DNA of 64,000 bases. It comes from Stentor coeruleus (lineage: Eukaryota > Ciliophora > Heterotrichea > Heterotrichida > Stentoridae). The notes beneath the pieces were generated by a model. It made no database searches. It was given only the letters and a program-made list of their open reading frames with translations, and was not told the origin of the DNA. The position numbers and the translations under genes are program-made. This document shows, piece by piece, positions 10,535 to 21,141 of this stretch. Each line of letters opens with the position of its first letter. Within the stretch, counting starts at the first letter, position 1. The stretch is from the NCBI GenBank assembly GCA_001970955.1, contig MPUH01000186.1:1-64000 (forward strand), written 5' to 3'.

Positions 10535-11115
10535 TAGGAAAAATAATTATAATGTGAAGATTAAATTATGGTTTAATAGTGAAGAAATTTAGAAAATTTA
10601 GGTTGTGTATTTTTAAACAATTTTTTTTAAGGTTTTTTGCTAAGTTGAAGAAGTGGTAGGGATTATTAGTTTTATTGTTAAGGAGTGGAAATATTGTGAG
10701 TTTAATAAGATTATGGAATTTGAAGATTTTTATAATTTGTATGTAGAGATAGTTAGATTTATTGTAAAAAAATCATAATTTCCTACACTAAACAAACCAA
10801 GCATCTTGTAACAAATTCCTAAAATCCAAAACCTATACCAATTATCATTTTCCCCCTCCAAATCTTAAAAATTCTATCAATTCTTAAATCTTAACCCCAT
10901 TCTCACAAAATCCCTTTCATCCTTTTCATCCCTTCCATCATCTTAATCCTATCCTCAATAGGCTAATTTATCCAATCTATCATCTTCATCCAAACCTTCC
11001 TCATAAATTCTCTCACAATCTAAAAGCTACTTAATCCCAATCCAAATCAAATATCTCAGTTTCTCACAATCTCCTCCCCATATCCTACATCATTATTCAA
11101 ATCTAATAAAAAATT
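10535..11115. other. Divergent intergenic region
   Basis: Spacer between a minus-strand and a plus-strand gene. The left part (to ~10760) is G/T-rich and the right part (from ~10790) A/C-rich, so both genes have a G-poor 5' flank on their own sense strand. It probably holds both promoters; no specific element recognised. Confidence 0.5.
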
Positions 11116-13434
11116 ATGAATAGCCGAAAAACCTTTACAAAAATCTTATTCGACTCTCCATCAATAATATCAGGAGAAGAAAGCGAAATAAAAAAAAACG
11201 ACTTCGAATTCGAAAAGAAACTTGGTGACGGGGCTTTTGGGCATGTTTGGAAAGTGCGGCATAGATTAACAAAAGAAGTATACGCTCTAAAGCAAGTAGC
11301 TAAAGAAAAAGTTATTAAAATGCAAAATCAGTTTCGTAGAGAAGTTTATATAATGTACAACTTGAACCACAATCATATAGCTAAATTATATAATCACTTT
11401 GAAGATGAAAAAAATTTTTTCCTTATCATGGAATTTGCTGAAGGGGGGAATTTGTTTCATCGTCTTCATAGACAAAAACACTTTATGGAATGTGAAGCCG
11501 CTCAATATTTCCGTGAAGTTTTACTTGCTGTAGATTATTTACATAGTCATATTCCAGCAATAATACATAGGGATATTAAACCAGAAAATATATTACTTGA
11601 TAAAGACGGTAGAGTAAAATTGACTGATTTTGGATGGTCGAATTATTATATTGAAGAAGAAGAACCTAGGACAACTATTTGTGGAACACCAGAATATTTA
11701 CCTCCAGAAATGGTTGAGCAGAGAACACATGATACATCAGCAGATGTTTGGTGTTTAGGTGTTTTATTGTATGAAATGCTTGTTGGTCATACACCTTTTA
11801 AATCCCAAGCTAAAAAAAACATGCTTTTAAATATATCGATGTGTAAACCGAAATTCCCTTTGAGTTTTCCCCCACAAGCTAAGGATTTAATTAGTAGGAT
11901 GCTTGTAAAAAATACAGCGGAAAGGTTGAAGATTAAGGAAATACAGGAACATTCGTGGCTTGTGTCGATACCTGAGATGAAAGAAACAACAAAACAGTTT
12001 TATTCGCAGATACCCCTGCCGCAGTATCATGGTAAGAGATAGTTAGAAAGTATTCCTGCGGATTTTAAATGTTATAAGGTTATTGGGGAGATTAAGAAAG
12101 AAGAAGTTAAGGAGATTAAGTTTTCTTCACCTCCTACAACACCGAGAGTTAAACAGAATCATGCTTATCAGTTAAAACATTCTAATACTTTAGCTTCACC
12201 TGATAAGAGTCAGTTGAATAAAAATAATACGGAAATTAAAAGCCCAAATAATGCTGTTGAGCAGAAATCAGGAAAAGGTAGCTCAAGTGTTTCTAATTTC
12301 ACACTCTCTGACTCGGAATTAACACTTTCTGATTCGGAAGAAGCTAAAGATGGAGTTGAGGACTCTGCATGTAGGGAAAGTATTAGAGTTCTAGCGAATA
12401 ACATTGAAGAAAAACAAAGTGAAATTAAAACTAAAAAAAATTTAATACAAGACATTGATAAAGATATCAAAGATGCTCAGGACACTTTGAAAAAACTTAT
12501 AGGCAAAATCCAGGAAAAAAACTCTGAGTTTTCTAGCATTCAAACTCAAGAAAACATCACTAAAAGCAAACTCGCTGACTTAAAAGCGGAAATGGAAGAA
12601 CTTTTTATATTCTCTGACAGTGAGCTTTATTCGTCAAAAATGCACACAATGCAAAAACACCTCATAGAAATCTCAGGGATTTGTGGAGTATATAAAAAAA
12701 ACGTTGAAAACCTCAAAGAAAAAATCAAAGAACATGAAATCTTAACATACGAAAAACTCAGGGAATTAAAAATATCCGCTGATGAGCTTTCTCTTATAAA
12801 AAACGACCAGAAATCCTTAAAAAAAAGCCCAAGAGTCATGAGTATCCTTGATGAAACAGTAAAAACTTTACCTTTATGCCAAAATGAGTCTTTATTTATA
12901 GAAGCATTAAAAGATATAAAGGGCCATGTATCAGAAAACATACAAAAATTTGTCAATTCGACTGAAGCTAAAGACTTTGAGAATAAAATCAAAGGTTCAT
13001 TGAAAGACTTAGAGAAAAAAACCCATAAATATGAAATGAAAATACAGGACCTTAAACAGGATTTTGAAGAAAAAAAGTCTACGATGATTATTGATGCTAA
13101 AAATCGTAGGGATGCTATAGTTAAAGAAACAAAAAGATCTGCTGAATATGTTTTAGCTAATTTTTATGAGTCAAACAAAGCAATGAAGAATTCTTTAAGA
13201 GAAGAACTTAATATATCTAGAGAACTTGAACATAAATACCCAATAAATACTCAAGATTTTGACAATGTTTATAAAAAATATATTGTAAGATATATATAGA
13301 TGTTGAAGAATTATCGAAGTAAAGTTTATAACAACTTAAAAAAAGCACGATCAACGCATTTTGACCTTAGAGAAAAAAGAAGGAAGAAACAAAATCAACT
13401 TGTAAAATACAAGCTTTCAGAAACTGTTAATTAA
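11116..13434 (+). CDS. Aurora-like Ser/Thr kinase with long coiled-coil tail
   Basis: The 762-aa protein is made of three exons separated by 15-nt introns at 12032-12046 and 13285-13299; each intron holds the in-frame stop that would otherwise end the frame. Kinase domain at residues ~30-285: GDGAFGHV loop, catalytic Lys59 (ALKQ), HRD at 151-153, DFG at 171-173. DFGWSN and the activation segment TTICGTPEYLPPEM are hallmarks of the Aurora family, whose members act in spindle and cilium control. After the kinase comes a Ser/acidic linker and then ~300 residues of Lys/Glu-rich coiled coil. Canonical Aurora kinases end soon after the kinase domain, so the long C-terminal coiled coil is unusual. 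It might dimerise or target the kinase. Confidence 0.88.
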
Positions 13435-13479
13435 TAAACTTTAACTAAAAAATCTCATGACCCATTTTTTATTATCTAA

Positions 13480-14685
13480 CTAAAGTTCATGAGACAAATC
13501 CTTAACAACTTCCCAAGCAAAATCAGGATCATCTTCTCTACCAAAATGCCCATAACTAGCAGTCTTTGTGAAAATTGGTCTCTTAAGTTTAAGATCCCTC
13601 ATAATACATCCAGGTCGAAGATCAAAATTCCTTAAAGTAATCTGAAGTAAGTCTTTATCCGTTTTTCCAGCTTTAACAGTTCCATAGCTATTAACATAAA
13701 CTGATAATGGATCAGCAATACCAATAGCATAAGAAATCTGAACAATAACTCTTTCACAAAATCCACCTTTAACTAAAGATTTTGCGATCCATCTAGCCGC
13801 ATATGCAGCTGACCTATCAACTTTTGTACAATCCTTACCTGAAAAAGCTCCTCCACCATGAGCACCCCATCCTCCATAAGTATCAATAATAATTTTCCTT
13901 CCAGTTAATCCAGAATCTCCATAAGGTCCGCCAATAACAAATCTTCCTGAAGGGTTTAAATGATAAATAGTTCTTTCATCAAGATATTGTTCAGGGATGA
14001 CTGGTTTAATAACATGTTCCCTAAGTTGAGCTCTAATTTCTTCATTAGTAATCTCAGGATCATGTTGTGTTGAAATAACTACAGTATGTACTCTAACTGG
14101 ACGTATTTTCCCATTTTCAGTTGTATATTCAACTGTAACTTGAGTTTTACCATCTGGCCTAACCCATGGACATAATCCTGATTTTCTTACTTCAGTTAAT
14201 CTATATCCAAGTTTAGTCGCTAATGAATGACTTAAAGGCATGAGCTCAGGGGTTTCATTAGTCGCATATCCAAACATATGCCCTTGATCTCCAGCACCAA
14301 CATCTTCATCTGCTTTATCAATATGAACTGCATTAGCAATCTCATGAGATTGTTTTTCTATAGCCACTAATACTTCACACATAGTACTATCAAGACCTTT
14401 TTCTGCATTATCATAACCAATACGTTTTACAGTATCACGGACAACTTGTTCATAATTCACTGTTGCTGATGTTGTTATTTCACCAAAAATCATTATCAAA
14501 TTCGTCTTTGCGCAAGTTTCACATGCTACTCTTGAATCAGGATCTTGAGCTAAACAAGCATCAAGTACTGCATCTGAAACTTGATCGCATAACTTGTCAG
14601 GATGTCCTTCATTAACACTTTCAGATGTAAACAAAAAGTGATCATCAGGTAGCTCGCCTATGTAAGTGAGATACTCTGAACTCAT
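13480..14685 (-). CDS. metK: S-adenosylmethionine synthetase
   Basis: 401 aa, full length for the family. It makes S-adenosylmethionine from methionine and ATP in the cytosol. Visible signatures: [15 protein letters not shown] at the N-terminus, [12 protein letters not shown] (hexapeptide signature) and GGGAFSGKD (P-loop-like phosphate-binding nonapeptide), plus [11 protein letters not shown] chose the ATG at 14685 ([11 protein letters not shown]); the frame is open three codons further but without ATG. It converges on the Aurora-like gene, with 45 bp between stops. No intron visible. Confidence 0.97.
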   Translation of the reverse strand: MSSEYLTYIGELPDDHFLFTSESVNEGHPDKLCDQVSDAVLDACLAQDPDSRVACETCAKTNLIMIFGEITTSATVNYEQVVRDTVKRIGYDNAEKGLDSTMCEVLVAIEKQSHEIANAVHIDKADEDVGAGDQGHMFGYATNETPELMPLSHSLATKLGYRLTEVRKSGLCPWVRPDGKTQVTVEYTTENGKIRPVRVHTVVISTQHDPEITNEEIRAQLREHVIKPVIPEQYLDERTIYHLNPSGRFVIGGPYGDSGLTGRKIIIDTYGGWGAHGGGAFSGKDCTKVDRSAAYAARWIAKSLVKGGFCERVIVQISYAIGIADPLSVYVNSYGTVKAGKTDKDLLQITLRNFDLRPGCIMRDLKLKRPIFTKTASYGHFGREDDPDFAWEVVKDLSHEL

Positions 14686-14868
14686 ATTTACCACAGATTA
14701 TATTGAGTAATTATTAAAAATTATATGTTTAAAGACAAATTAAAATTATTAAACTTTTTTTGGTTATAATATATAAATATACTTTGAAACTATGAATAAA
14801 AGATAAATTTTATTTAGGATTGGAATGAAGAATTTATGATAAAAATAATAAAGTTTTTTATATAGAAA

Positions 14869-15732
14869 ATGGAGAAAGGGTTAGATATAATACCTAAGGA
14901 AGGATATGGTTTCAAAAGTGGTAGTGACAATACTAAAACTGTTCATGAAGAGTTTGTTGTAGAAAAAGTTGCTGATGATGTGATTCAAGAGATGTTAAAA
15001 GAAAAACAAGATAATCCAGACATTATAATCCCATATAGTTTTCTTGAATTCTATAACCGCCCAGAGATGCTCGATTTAATCACTTCAGTTTATAATTACG
15101 CCAAGTCTTTAATTGTGATAAACTTCCGTTATTCACAGCTTCGTCAAGAAGGTAAAGCTCATGAAGCAATCCGTTATTCAGAAAAGCAATCTTTAATACT
15201 CCCAGACTTAGTAAGAAATATAGCTAAAAAATACGGGAATTTAATACTGAAACAAAAAGGTTTGATATCAAGTTTGGATGAAATCAATTTTTTTGAGACT
15301 GTGATTTTTTTTATAGTCCGGGTAGTTAAATCAGCTTTTACTCCTGAACAAGGGATTGTTTTAGATAATGAACTTAATAGGCTTTTTAGAAGTACAGCTT
15401 TTAATATTGCCCAAAGAAAAAACACAGAAAGCGAAAGGGTTAGAAAATTTCCTCAACTTAAATCTAGTCCTAAACGAGACCCAGATAGTGTTATAAACAG
15501 TATTATTATGAGAAATTATGCTAAAAGGTCTGATGTAAAAGTTTATAGTTTCGAATCAGTATCCCGGCCTGCATTTACTAAAATCAGTCCTTATAAAGCT
15601 ATAACATCAAGATCACCACTTATATCGTTAATATTACCATCACCTAAAGATAAAATAAGAGAGTTTGAAGAATATAGACGTAGGCTTATAACAAAAAGTG
15701 CTAAACTCCCTGAGTTGTCCTCAAGGTCATAA
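14869..15732 (+). CDS. PPP1R36-like protein
   Basis: 287 aa, one exon, soluble. The central region (IAKKYGNLIL, FFETVIFFIVRVVKSAF, NELNRLFRSTAFNIAQR) follows the order of conserved blocks I recall for protein phosphatase 1 regulatory subunit 36, a protein linked to motile-cilium and testis biology. This is from memory of the family pattern, not an alignment. The C-terminus is basic and Ser-rich. It is divergent from S-adenosylmethionine synthetase (183 bp between ATGs) and convergent with the STE20 kinase (13 bp between stops). Confidence 0.6.
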   Translation: MEKGLDIIPKEGYGFKSGSDNTKTVHEEFVVEKVADDVIQEMLKEKQDNPDIIIPYSFLEFYNRPEMLDLITSVYNYAKSLIVINFRYSQLRQEGKAHEAIRYSEKQSLILPDLVRNIAKKYGNLILKQKGLISSLDEINFFETVIFFIVRVVKSAFTPEQGIVLDNELNRLFRSTAFNIAQRKNTESERVRKFPQLKSSPKRDPDSVINSIIMRNYAKRSDVKVYSFESVSRPAFTKISPYKAITSRSPLISLILPSPKDKIREFEEYRRRLITKSAKLPELSSRS

Positions 15733-15745
15733 TCTAAGCTAATAA

Positions 15746-16852
15746 TTAATCATCTATTTCATGAATTTCATCTAATGGGTCATCTTCATCAGTACCAATT
15801 CCAGCAAGTGGGTCTTCGTTTTTGCTTTTTGAGTTCTAAGTTTTTCTTACATTTCCCGAAGATATATTGAAATCCCAGCTTTCTGTTTCAGAGTTTTTCC
15901 TTTCTTGCACAAGACCTGAAAATGATCTGGGTATGTTCACCATGGTTTCTAATGGGGGAAGTATTTGAGTTAAATGAGTATAAACATACTCAATATCTTT
16001 AGCTTTATGAAAAAACCTTTTTTTCAGCAGAGTCTCTGCTGTAGGTCTTTTATTCGGGTCTTTTTGTAAGCAAGAGTTTACAAGTTCTTTAAATGAAGTA
16101 TCATATTCATCATCCTTACCTAACTGTGGAGGATTTGAATTCTTAATTGTTAATATTATCTTCATAGGTGGATGTTCAATCAAAGGAGGTACTCCTTTGA
16201 CTAATTCAATTGCCGTTATACCAAAACTCCAAATATCAGCTTTAAAATCATAACCATTATTGTTAACTGATTCTATAACCTCAGGAGCCATCCAACAAGG
16301 ACTTCCTGTAAAAGTTTTAGCATTTTTACCAACTCGTAAATTACTAGCGACACCAAAATCCCCAAGATAAACTTTCCCATCTCTTGATAAAAGAATATTC
16401 CCAGCTTTTACATCTCTATGTATTTGATTATGTTCATGAAAATAATCTAAACCTTGTAAGACTTCTTTTAATATAGTCGCCACGAGGATTTCATCTTGTA
16501 TTCCCCCTCTATAATAGTATTTTAAAATATTCCCTATAGACCCACAATCCATTAAAGGCATGACCATCCATAATTGGGTTTGGGTAATAAAACATACATG
16601 ATGATTTAGGATGTTAGGATGAGAAGATAGTCTCATTATTTGAATTTCTTTGCGGATTTTTTCAAGATTATGATCTGGGAATTGCTCGAGCTCTATGATT
16701 TTTATAGCGATTTTTTCATGCGTGTGAGGACCTTCCTTGACAAAAGCGGCGTGGACCTAGTTGGGAATTACAGTACCAAATGAACCGTAACCGATTTGGC
16801 TGTCGAGATCATAGCCTTCACGGTGCATAGGCCAGTCTGAGTAATGCATCAT
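15746..16852 (-). CDS. STE20/GCK-family Ser/Thr kinase
   Basis: 358 aa from three exons with two 15-nt introns: 16757-16771 (inside the codons just after the glycine loop) and 15836-15850 (before the acidic tail). Without the first intron the kinase would lack its ATP site; after splicing it reads GYGSFGTV and catalytic Lys46 (AIKII). HRDVKAGN, DFGVASNL and the GSPCWMAPEV activation segment place it in the STE20 group, nearest OSR1/SPAK and germinal-centre kinases. The C-terminus is a short acidic tail (DPLDEIHEIDD) with no OSR1-type CCT domain. Either of two adjacent ATGs (16852, 16849) may start it. Confidence 0.92.
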
Positions 16853-16948
16853 ATTTACTACTTTGTATGATTTTTTTTAATTTTACAGTAATTTGCCATT
16901 GGAAAATCATAAACATAACTAAATACTTTACATAATCCTTAAAAGGTT

Positions 16949-18451
16949 TTAGTTTTTTTCAACAACATGAGCAACTGGGATATTCTGCATATTATGCATC
17001 AATGCTATAAATTCTTTAAGGTCGATACACCCATCACCATTGGAATCAGCTTCTTGTAAAACCATCTCCCAAGCTTCTTCTTCAGCAAATTGGCCATTTT
17101 CAAGAGTTTGCCTGATTTCATCAACAGTTATAGTCCCACTTCCATCAGTATCAAACATCTTAAATGCTATCTCCAAATATTCTTGTGATAATACTCGTTG
17201 TTGATCATAACATGATATTAAAAATTCAGTATAATCAATATTCCCATCTTGATCTTGATCTAATTTTAACAGTATATCTTCAACTACAATTTTTGCTTCA
17301 TCAACACTCATTGCTTTTTTATATTCAGCCATGAGTTCTTCACTAGTAATTTTACCATCTCCGTCTTTGTCTAGTAACTGAAAATGTTGACGGATGCTGT
17401 TTATTTCTTGATTTGAAATAACTTGTGATGCTAAGAAAATATGCACAGCTTCTTTAAGTTTAGATTCACAGTTGAAAATTCTTAGGTTTTGGAGGATTAT
17501 TTCTATTGAGTTTTCATCTGATGAATTCCTATATTTTGCGATCCAAGGGTGTGAAACAGCTTCTCTAGCTGAAATCCTACTTTCAGGCGACACACGTAAA
17601 AGCATTTGTAAAAGATTAACAGATTCTGAGGATAAACCAAGTACCTTAAATGGAGTTATAATAAGTGGGCATTCTTTAACTTGCTGAAGAATTGTTTCAG
17701 TATCTTTCCCACTATAAGGTGGACGACCTGTAAGTAGTATATACATGATAATTCCTAAACTCCAAATATCACATTTTTCATTATAATTGTTTGATAAAAC
17801 TTCAGGGGCAATATAATAAGCAGAACCAAAACATCCATTAAGCCTATGTTCTTTATCTAAAATACATGAACTTCCGAAATCAGCGACTTTTATTGTGAAA
17901 TTATCTTTTTCCCCTAAAAGGAGTATGTTTTCTGGTTTTAAGTCACGATGGATAACTTTTTTTTCATGACAATATGTTAAAGCTGAAAGGAGTTGAAACA
18001 TTATTTCAGCAGCTTTAGATTCTGTAAACTTTTTAAGTTTGAGAATTTCAGCAAAAAGATCCCCTCCTGAACAATATTCTGTGGCAACATAGTATTTGTT
18101 TTCATCTTCGAAAATTTCATAGCATTTGAGAATGTTGGGATGATCTAATGTTTTGAGTATTTGAATTTCTTTAAGCTTGCATATCGGATCTCTTTGCTGA
18201 GTAGACAAGCCTGATTTGTGAACTTTTTTCACAGCCCTTTGTGTATTTGTTGGTAAATACTCACATAAAACTACTTCAGCAAAAGCACCAGAACCTATTT
18301 TCATTAGTTCCTTGTAGTTATCATATTGAAAAGATTGTTGGATTCTAACAAAAGTCCCAGGAGTAATTGTAATTTCTTTTGTTTTAAGCCTTTGAGGCTG
18401 AGAAATTGATTGCCTTGGTACACGCTTTGTTTTGATAGTTATGCAACCCAT
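16949..18451 (-). CDS. Calcium-dependent protein kinase (CDPK), paralogue 1
   Basis: 500 aa starting at MGC (18451), a start that gives Gly2 and Cys3 for N-myristoylation and palmitoylation; the frame is open upstream to 18598 but that extension would hide the acyl site. Kinase at ~45-310: GSGAFAEV, Lys75, HRDLKPEN, DFGSSC, GSAYYIAPEV. An autoinhibitory junction is followed by four EF-hands with canonical loops (DKDGDGKITSEE, DQDQDGNIDYTE, DTDGSGTITVDE, DSNGDGCIDLKE). CDPKs couple Ca2+ signals to phosphorylation at membranes in ciliates, apicomplexans and plants. Closely related to the gene at 21142-22599 in the same orientation. Confidence 0.96.
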   Translation of the reverse strand: MGCITIKTKRVPRQSISQPQRLKTKEITITPGTFVRIQQSFQYDNYKELMKIGSGAFAEVVLCEYLPTNTQRAVKKVHKSGLSTQQRDPICKLKEIQILKTLDHPNILKCYEIFEDENKYYVATEYCSGGDLFAEILKLKKFTESKAAEIMFQLLSALTYCHEKKVIHRDLKPENILLLGEKDNFTIKVADFGSSCILDKEHRLNGCFGSAYYIAPEVLSNNYNEKCDIWSLGIIMYILLTGRPPYSGKDTETILQQVKECPLIITPFKVLGLSSESVNLLQMLLRVSPESRISAREAVSHPWIAKYRNSSDENSIEIILQNLRIFNCESKLKEAVHIFLASQVISNQEINSIRQHFQLLDKDGDGKITSEELMAEYKKAMSVDEAKIVVEDILLKLDQDQDGNIDYTEFLISCYDQQRVLSQEYLEIAFKMFDTDGSGTITVDEIRQTLENGQFAEEEAWEMVLQEADSNGDGCIDLKEFIALMHNMQNIPVAHVVEKN

Positions 18452-19438
18452 ATTATTCATCTGAGATAAATAGCAGCAATAATTAGAGGTGGATATCAAA
18501 AGAGAAGCTTTTACAAAACTATTCATTAGTGAGTTGATATAGGGAAAATAGATGAATAAAAACTGATTGTATTGAAAAAAAGCATTATTAAAATGCAAGA
18601 AACTTGAGAGAGATGTTTTTATTTGGTATTATTTTGCATAAAATAATTAAATTTTGTTAAAATTACCATAAAACATATTTATATAAGTATAAGTTTTATT
18701 GATATAGGGTAAGAATATAATTTTAAAAAGGAAGACTGTATTGATAAAGATTAAAATAGAGAAAAATAAAAGGAATTATGATGTGATATTATAAAAACTG
18801 AAATTAAATTATAAGTGACTGGATTTTAGATTAGAAAGGATGGAAAATAATATGAGTTACCAAAATTGAATGATAAATTTTGATATTCTGAAACAGAAAA
18901 GCTTGTTTGAGTATGAGTTTTCTTTTCTTTTGTTTAGAATTTGTAAAAGTGATAATTATGTTTTTTACCTTTATAATTTAATCTTGTGTTGAAAAAATAC
19001 TAGTTAAAGATAGATATCATTTCATTAATAAATCAACAAATTATATACTACAATTAGCTTAAACTAAAATTTCAACTTCTTTTGAAAACTTAAACTTACA
19101 ATAAAATACTTTTGAACCAAAAAAATTGCCCAACTTTTTATTCAAAATTTTATAAACTTATTTTTATCCTAAAAAAACACATAATCACAATTCTAAAGTT
19201 GATATTTTTTTATAAACACCCCTTGTTTAATAAATTCAATTGAAATTCTAACTATTTTAATTAGAAACACTATAAACTTATCATTACATAAACCAATTTA
19301 TTCAATTAAAAAATCATGATTATCTCATGTTTCTATATATTAACTCAAATATTTCATAAATACACATTCGCAGGTTTCTTTATTTCACTATATATTTTTT
19401 AACTTCATATCTTATTAACCTAATAATAAAACTTATAA
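18452..19438. other. Divergent intergenic region
   Basis: About 1 kb between the CDPK start and the plus-strand Cwc16-like start. G/A-rich in its left part, A/C-rich near 19439. No open frame, tRNA or repeat recognised. It presumably holds the two promoters. Confidence 0.55.
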
Positions 19439-19915
19439 ATGGAAGAAAAGTTCATCAAATTTGTGTTACCCCTAACAATCCAATGCTCAGAATGCCAATT
19501 TACAATAAACAAAGGAGAAAAAGTCCATAGTACCAAAGCAAAATGTAATCCAAAATTAGCAGGGGAGTATTTCGAAGCTGTAATCTATGAAGTAAGATTT
19601 AAATGCAAGGAATGCGGAAACCCTATGATCCTAAAATACAATCCTGAAGTCTTAAAATACGAAGCAATCTCAGGATGTAGTCGTTTTGTAATATATATTC
19701 AGTTAGGATTCCAAAGAAACGAAGACAACAAAATCAATCAATCAGAAGTCCATCGTATAAATCAAATATTAAAAAACAACGTGATGTTTATATAGGAGAA
19801 ATGGAAAGATGATGCTGTTTTAAATCAAATCCTTCGTAAACGTCAGAGAGAAAAAACTGTAAGGGCCCCACCTGCTAAAAAAGTTTTAAAGCCAAATTCG
19901 ATATTTAATAATTAG
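19439..19915 (+). CDS. Cwc16/Yju2-like splicing factor (CCDC94/CCDC130 family)
   Basis: About 150 aa. The N-terminal zinc module has CSEC at the start and CKEC further on (IQCSECQFTINKGEKVHS ... VRFKCKECGNPMILKYN), matching the Cwc16 domain: four cysteines, then the 'C.YEAISG' block. Family members join the spliceosome around catalytic step one. A 15-nt intron at 19781-19795 (GTGATGTTTATATAG) removes an in-frame stop and adds a basic C-terminal tail ending SIFNN. A second 15-nt stretch near 19689-19703 (GTAATATATATTCAG) has intron borders but no stop; its removal also keeps frame. The protein is about half the usual family length. Confidence 0.72.
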
Positions 19916-19996
19916 TATTATACATTCTAAAGATAGTTTATAGTTATTTTGTATTAAGGGTTTATATAATTGTAACAAAAAAATATAAGAAAAAAA

Positions 19997-20069
19997 CGCT
20001 ACCAAGTGGGATTGAACCACTGACCTTTAGGTTAACAGCCTAATGCTCTGCCTGCTGAGCTATGGAAGC
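19997..20069 (-). tRNA. tRNA-Asn (GTT)
   Basis: A 73-nt cloverleaf on the minus strand: acceptor GCTTCCA/TGGTAGC, D arm GCTC...GAGC, anticodon arm TTAGG-CTGTTAA-CCTAA with anticodon GTT, T arm AGTGG-TTCAATC-CCACT, discriminator G. No intron. One acceptor pair (4:69) is a T-T mismatch, so the gene is slightly imperfect. It lies between the Cwc16-like gene and a decayed gene. Confidence 0.9.
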
Positions 20070-20178
20070 TTGTATTATAATATATAAGAAAGGTTTTATA
20101 TATGTGAAATTTAAACATTCTAATGAATAAATATTTTTAGATCAATCTTAGTATGCTTTTTTTATTGTAGTCTATAAA

Positions 20179-20990
20179 TGGAAAGACTATGCTTTCATAT
20201 TAGATGATGAAAATTTTATAGATGAATTAAAAGAAAAGAGATCTAGTGCTTTTCTATGTATATAAAAATTGCTGGTTTTTAATACTATTTATAAACATCC
20301 CTTTGAGGAAATCCATAAATATATTTAACTATGAGCTACTATATAAAAAACTAATTTAATAAGAAATACACACAAATTCTATTAATGAAGCATATGATAT
20401 AGTAATAGAATGTGAATTACCTGCAGTCTATTTGTTTAGAAATTATAAGAACTAAAAAAATGCGATAAAATAATAAACGAAACTTTATCTTATTTTGAAG
20501 ATTTCCAAATTGTCACTAAAGGCCTTAACTCGCATATAATATTCTTAAGAATCATAGATTTCCCAGTTGCTTTCAAAAATTTCTTATCCTAATAGACTTT
20601 AAAAGTAATTTATTAGTACATTTTTATGCATCTTGATGAAAACATTGTAAAAATTTAGATGAGGATCTTAAAATGATTGTTCAGAATTTGACTAATTTTA
20701 AGGCTATAAAGATGAATGAGAAGGATAATAAGTTGATAGGCATAATATTGAAGCCTATCCAACTTTGAAGTTTTATTATTCCATAATGAAGAAATAGAGT
20801 GAGCTTAAAGAGTTAAGGAAAGGGATTTCGGAACTTGAATTATATGAAAGGATTATTGAATTTGCTAAGAAGGTGAGAAAAAATAAGAGGACACACAAGT
20901 CTAAAGATGATTTATAGAAATTTAGGATAAGTTATAGGATTTTAAGAAGAATGTGGATATAAAGTTATAAGTCGATACGGATTTTTATAT
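20179..20990 (+). pseudogene. Decayed protein-coding gene, unknown family
   Basis: Stretches with clear coding character appear on the plus strand but in shifting frames with several stops between them: WKDYAFILDDENFIDELKEK near 20180-20240, KCDKIINETLSYFEDFQ near 20460-20510, KMIVQNLTNFKAIKMNEKD near 20672-20728, and a Lys/Glu-rich SELKELRKGISELELYER near 20798. I could not restore one frame by removing 15- or 16-nt GT-AG introns, so it is probably a host pseudogene. No recognised domain. The TGA triplets seen here, unlike in the intact genes, also suggest lost selection. Confidence 0.5.
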
Positions 20991-21033
20991 TAAAAAATTA
21001 TTGTGTTCATCTTAAGTAATTGTTATTTATATT

Positions 21034-21135
21034 CATACTAAAGAAATATTTATACTAAAGAAATATTCATACTAAAGAAATATTCATACTAAAGAAATAT
21101 TCATACTAAAGATATATTCATACTAAAGAAATATT
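21034..21135. repeat. Six-unit 17-bp tandem repeat
   Basis: Six consecutive copies of a 17-bp unit (CATACTAAAGAAATATT); copy two starts with T and copy five has T for A at one site. The array ends 6 bp from the stop codon of the downstream CDPK, so it would form that gene's 3' untranslated region or terminator region. Confidence 0.95.
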
Positions 21136-21141
21136 CATAAC

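Noticed and set aside
12627-12992. Minus-strand frame of 121 aa opposite the kinase tail
   Set aside because: Antisense shadow of the coiled-coil coding region of the Aurora-like gene; Ser/Phe-rich composition mirrors Lys/Glu-rich sense codons.
14869-15732. Possible secreted or membrane role for the PPP1R36-like protein
   Set aside because: The short hydrophobic run in the middle (FFETVIFFIVRVV) is amphipathic and matches a conserved soluble helix; no signal peptide.
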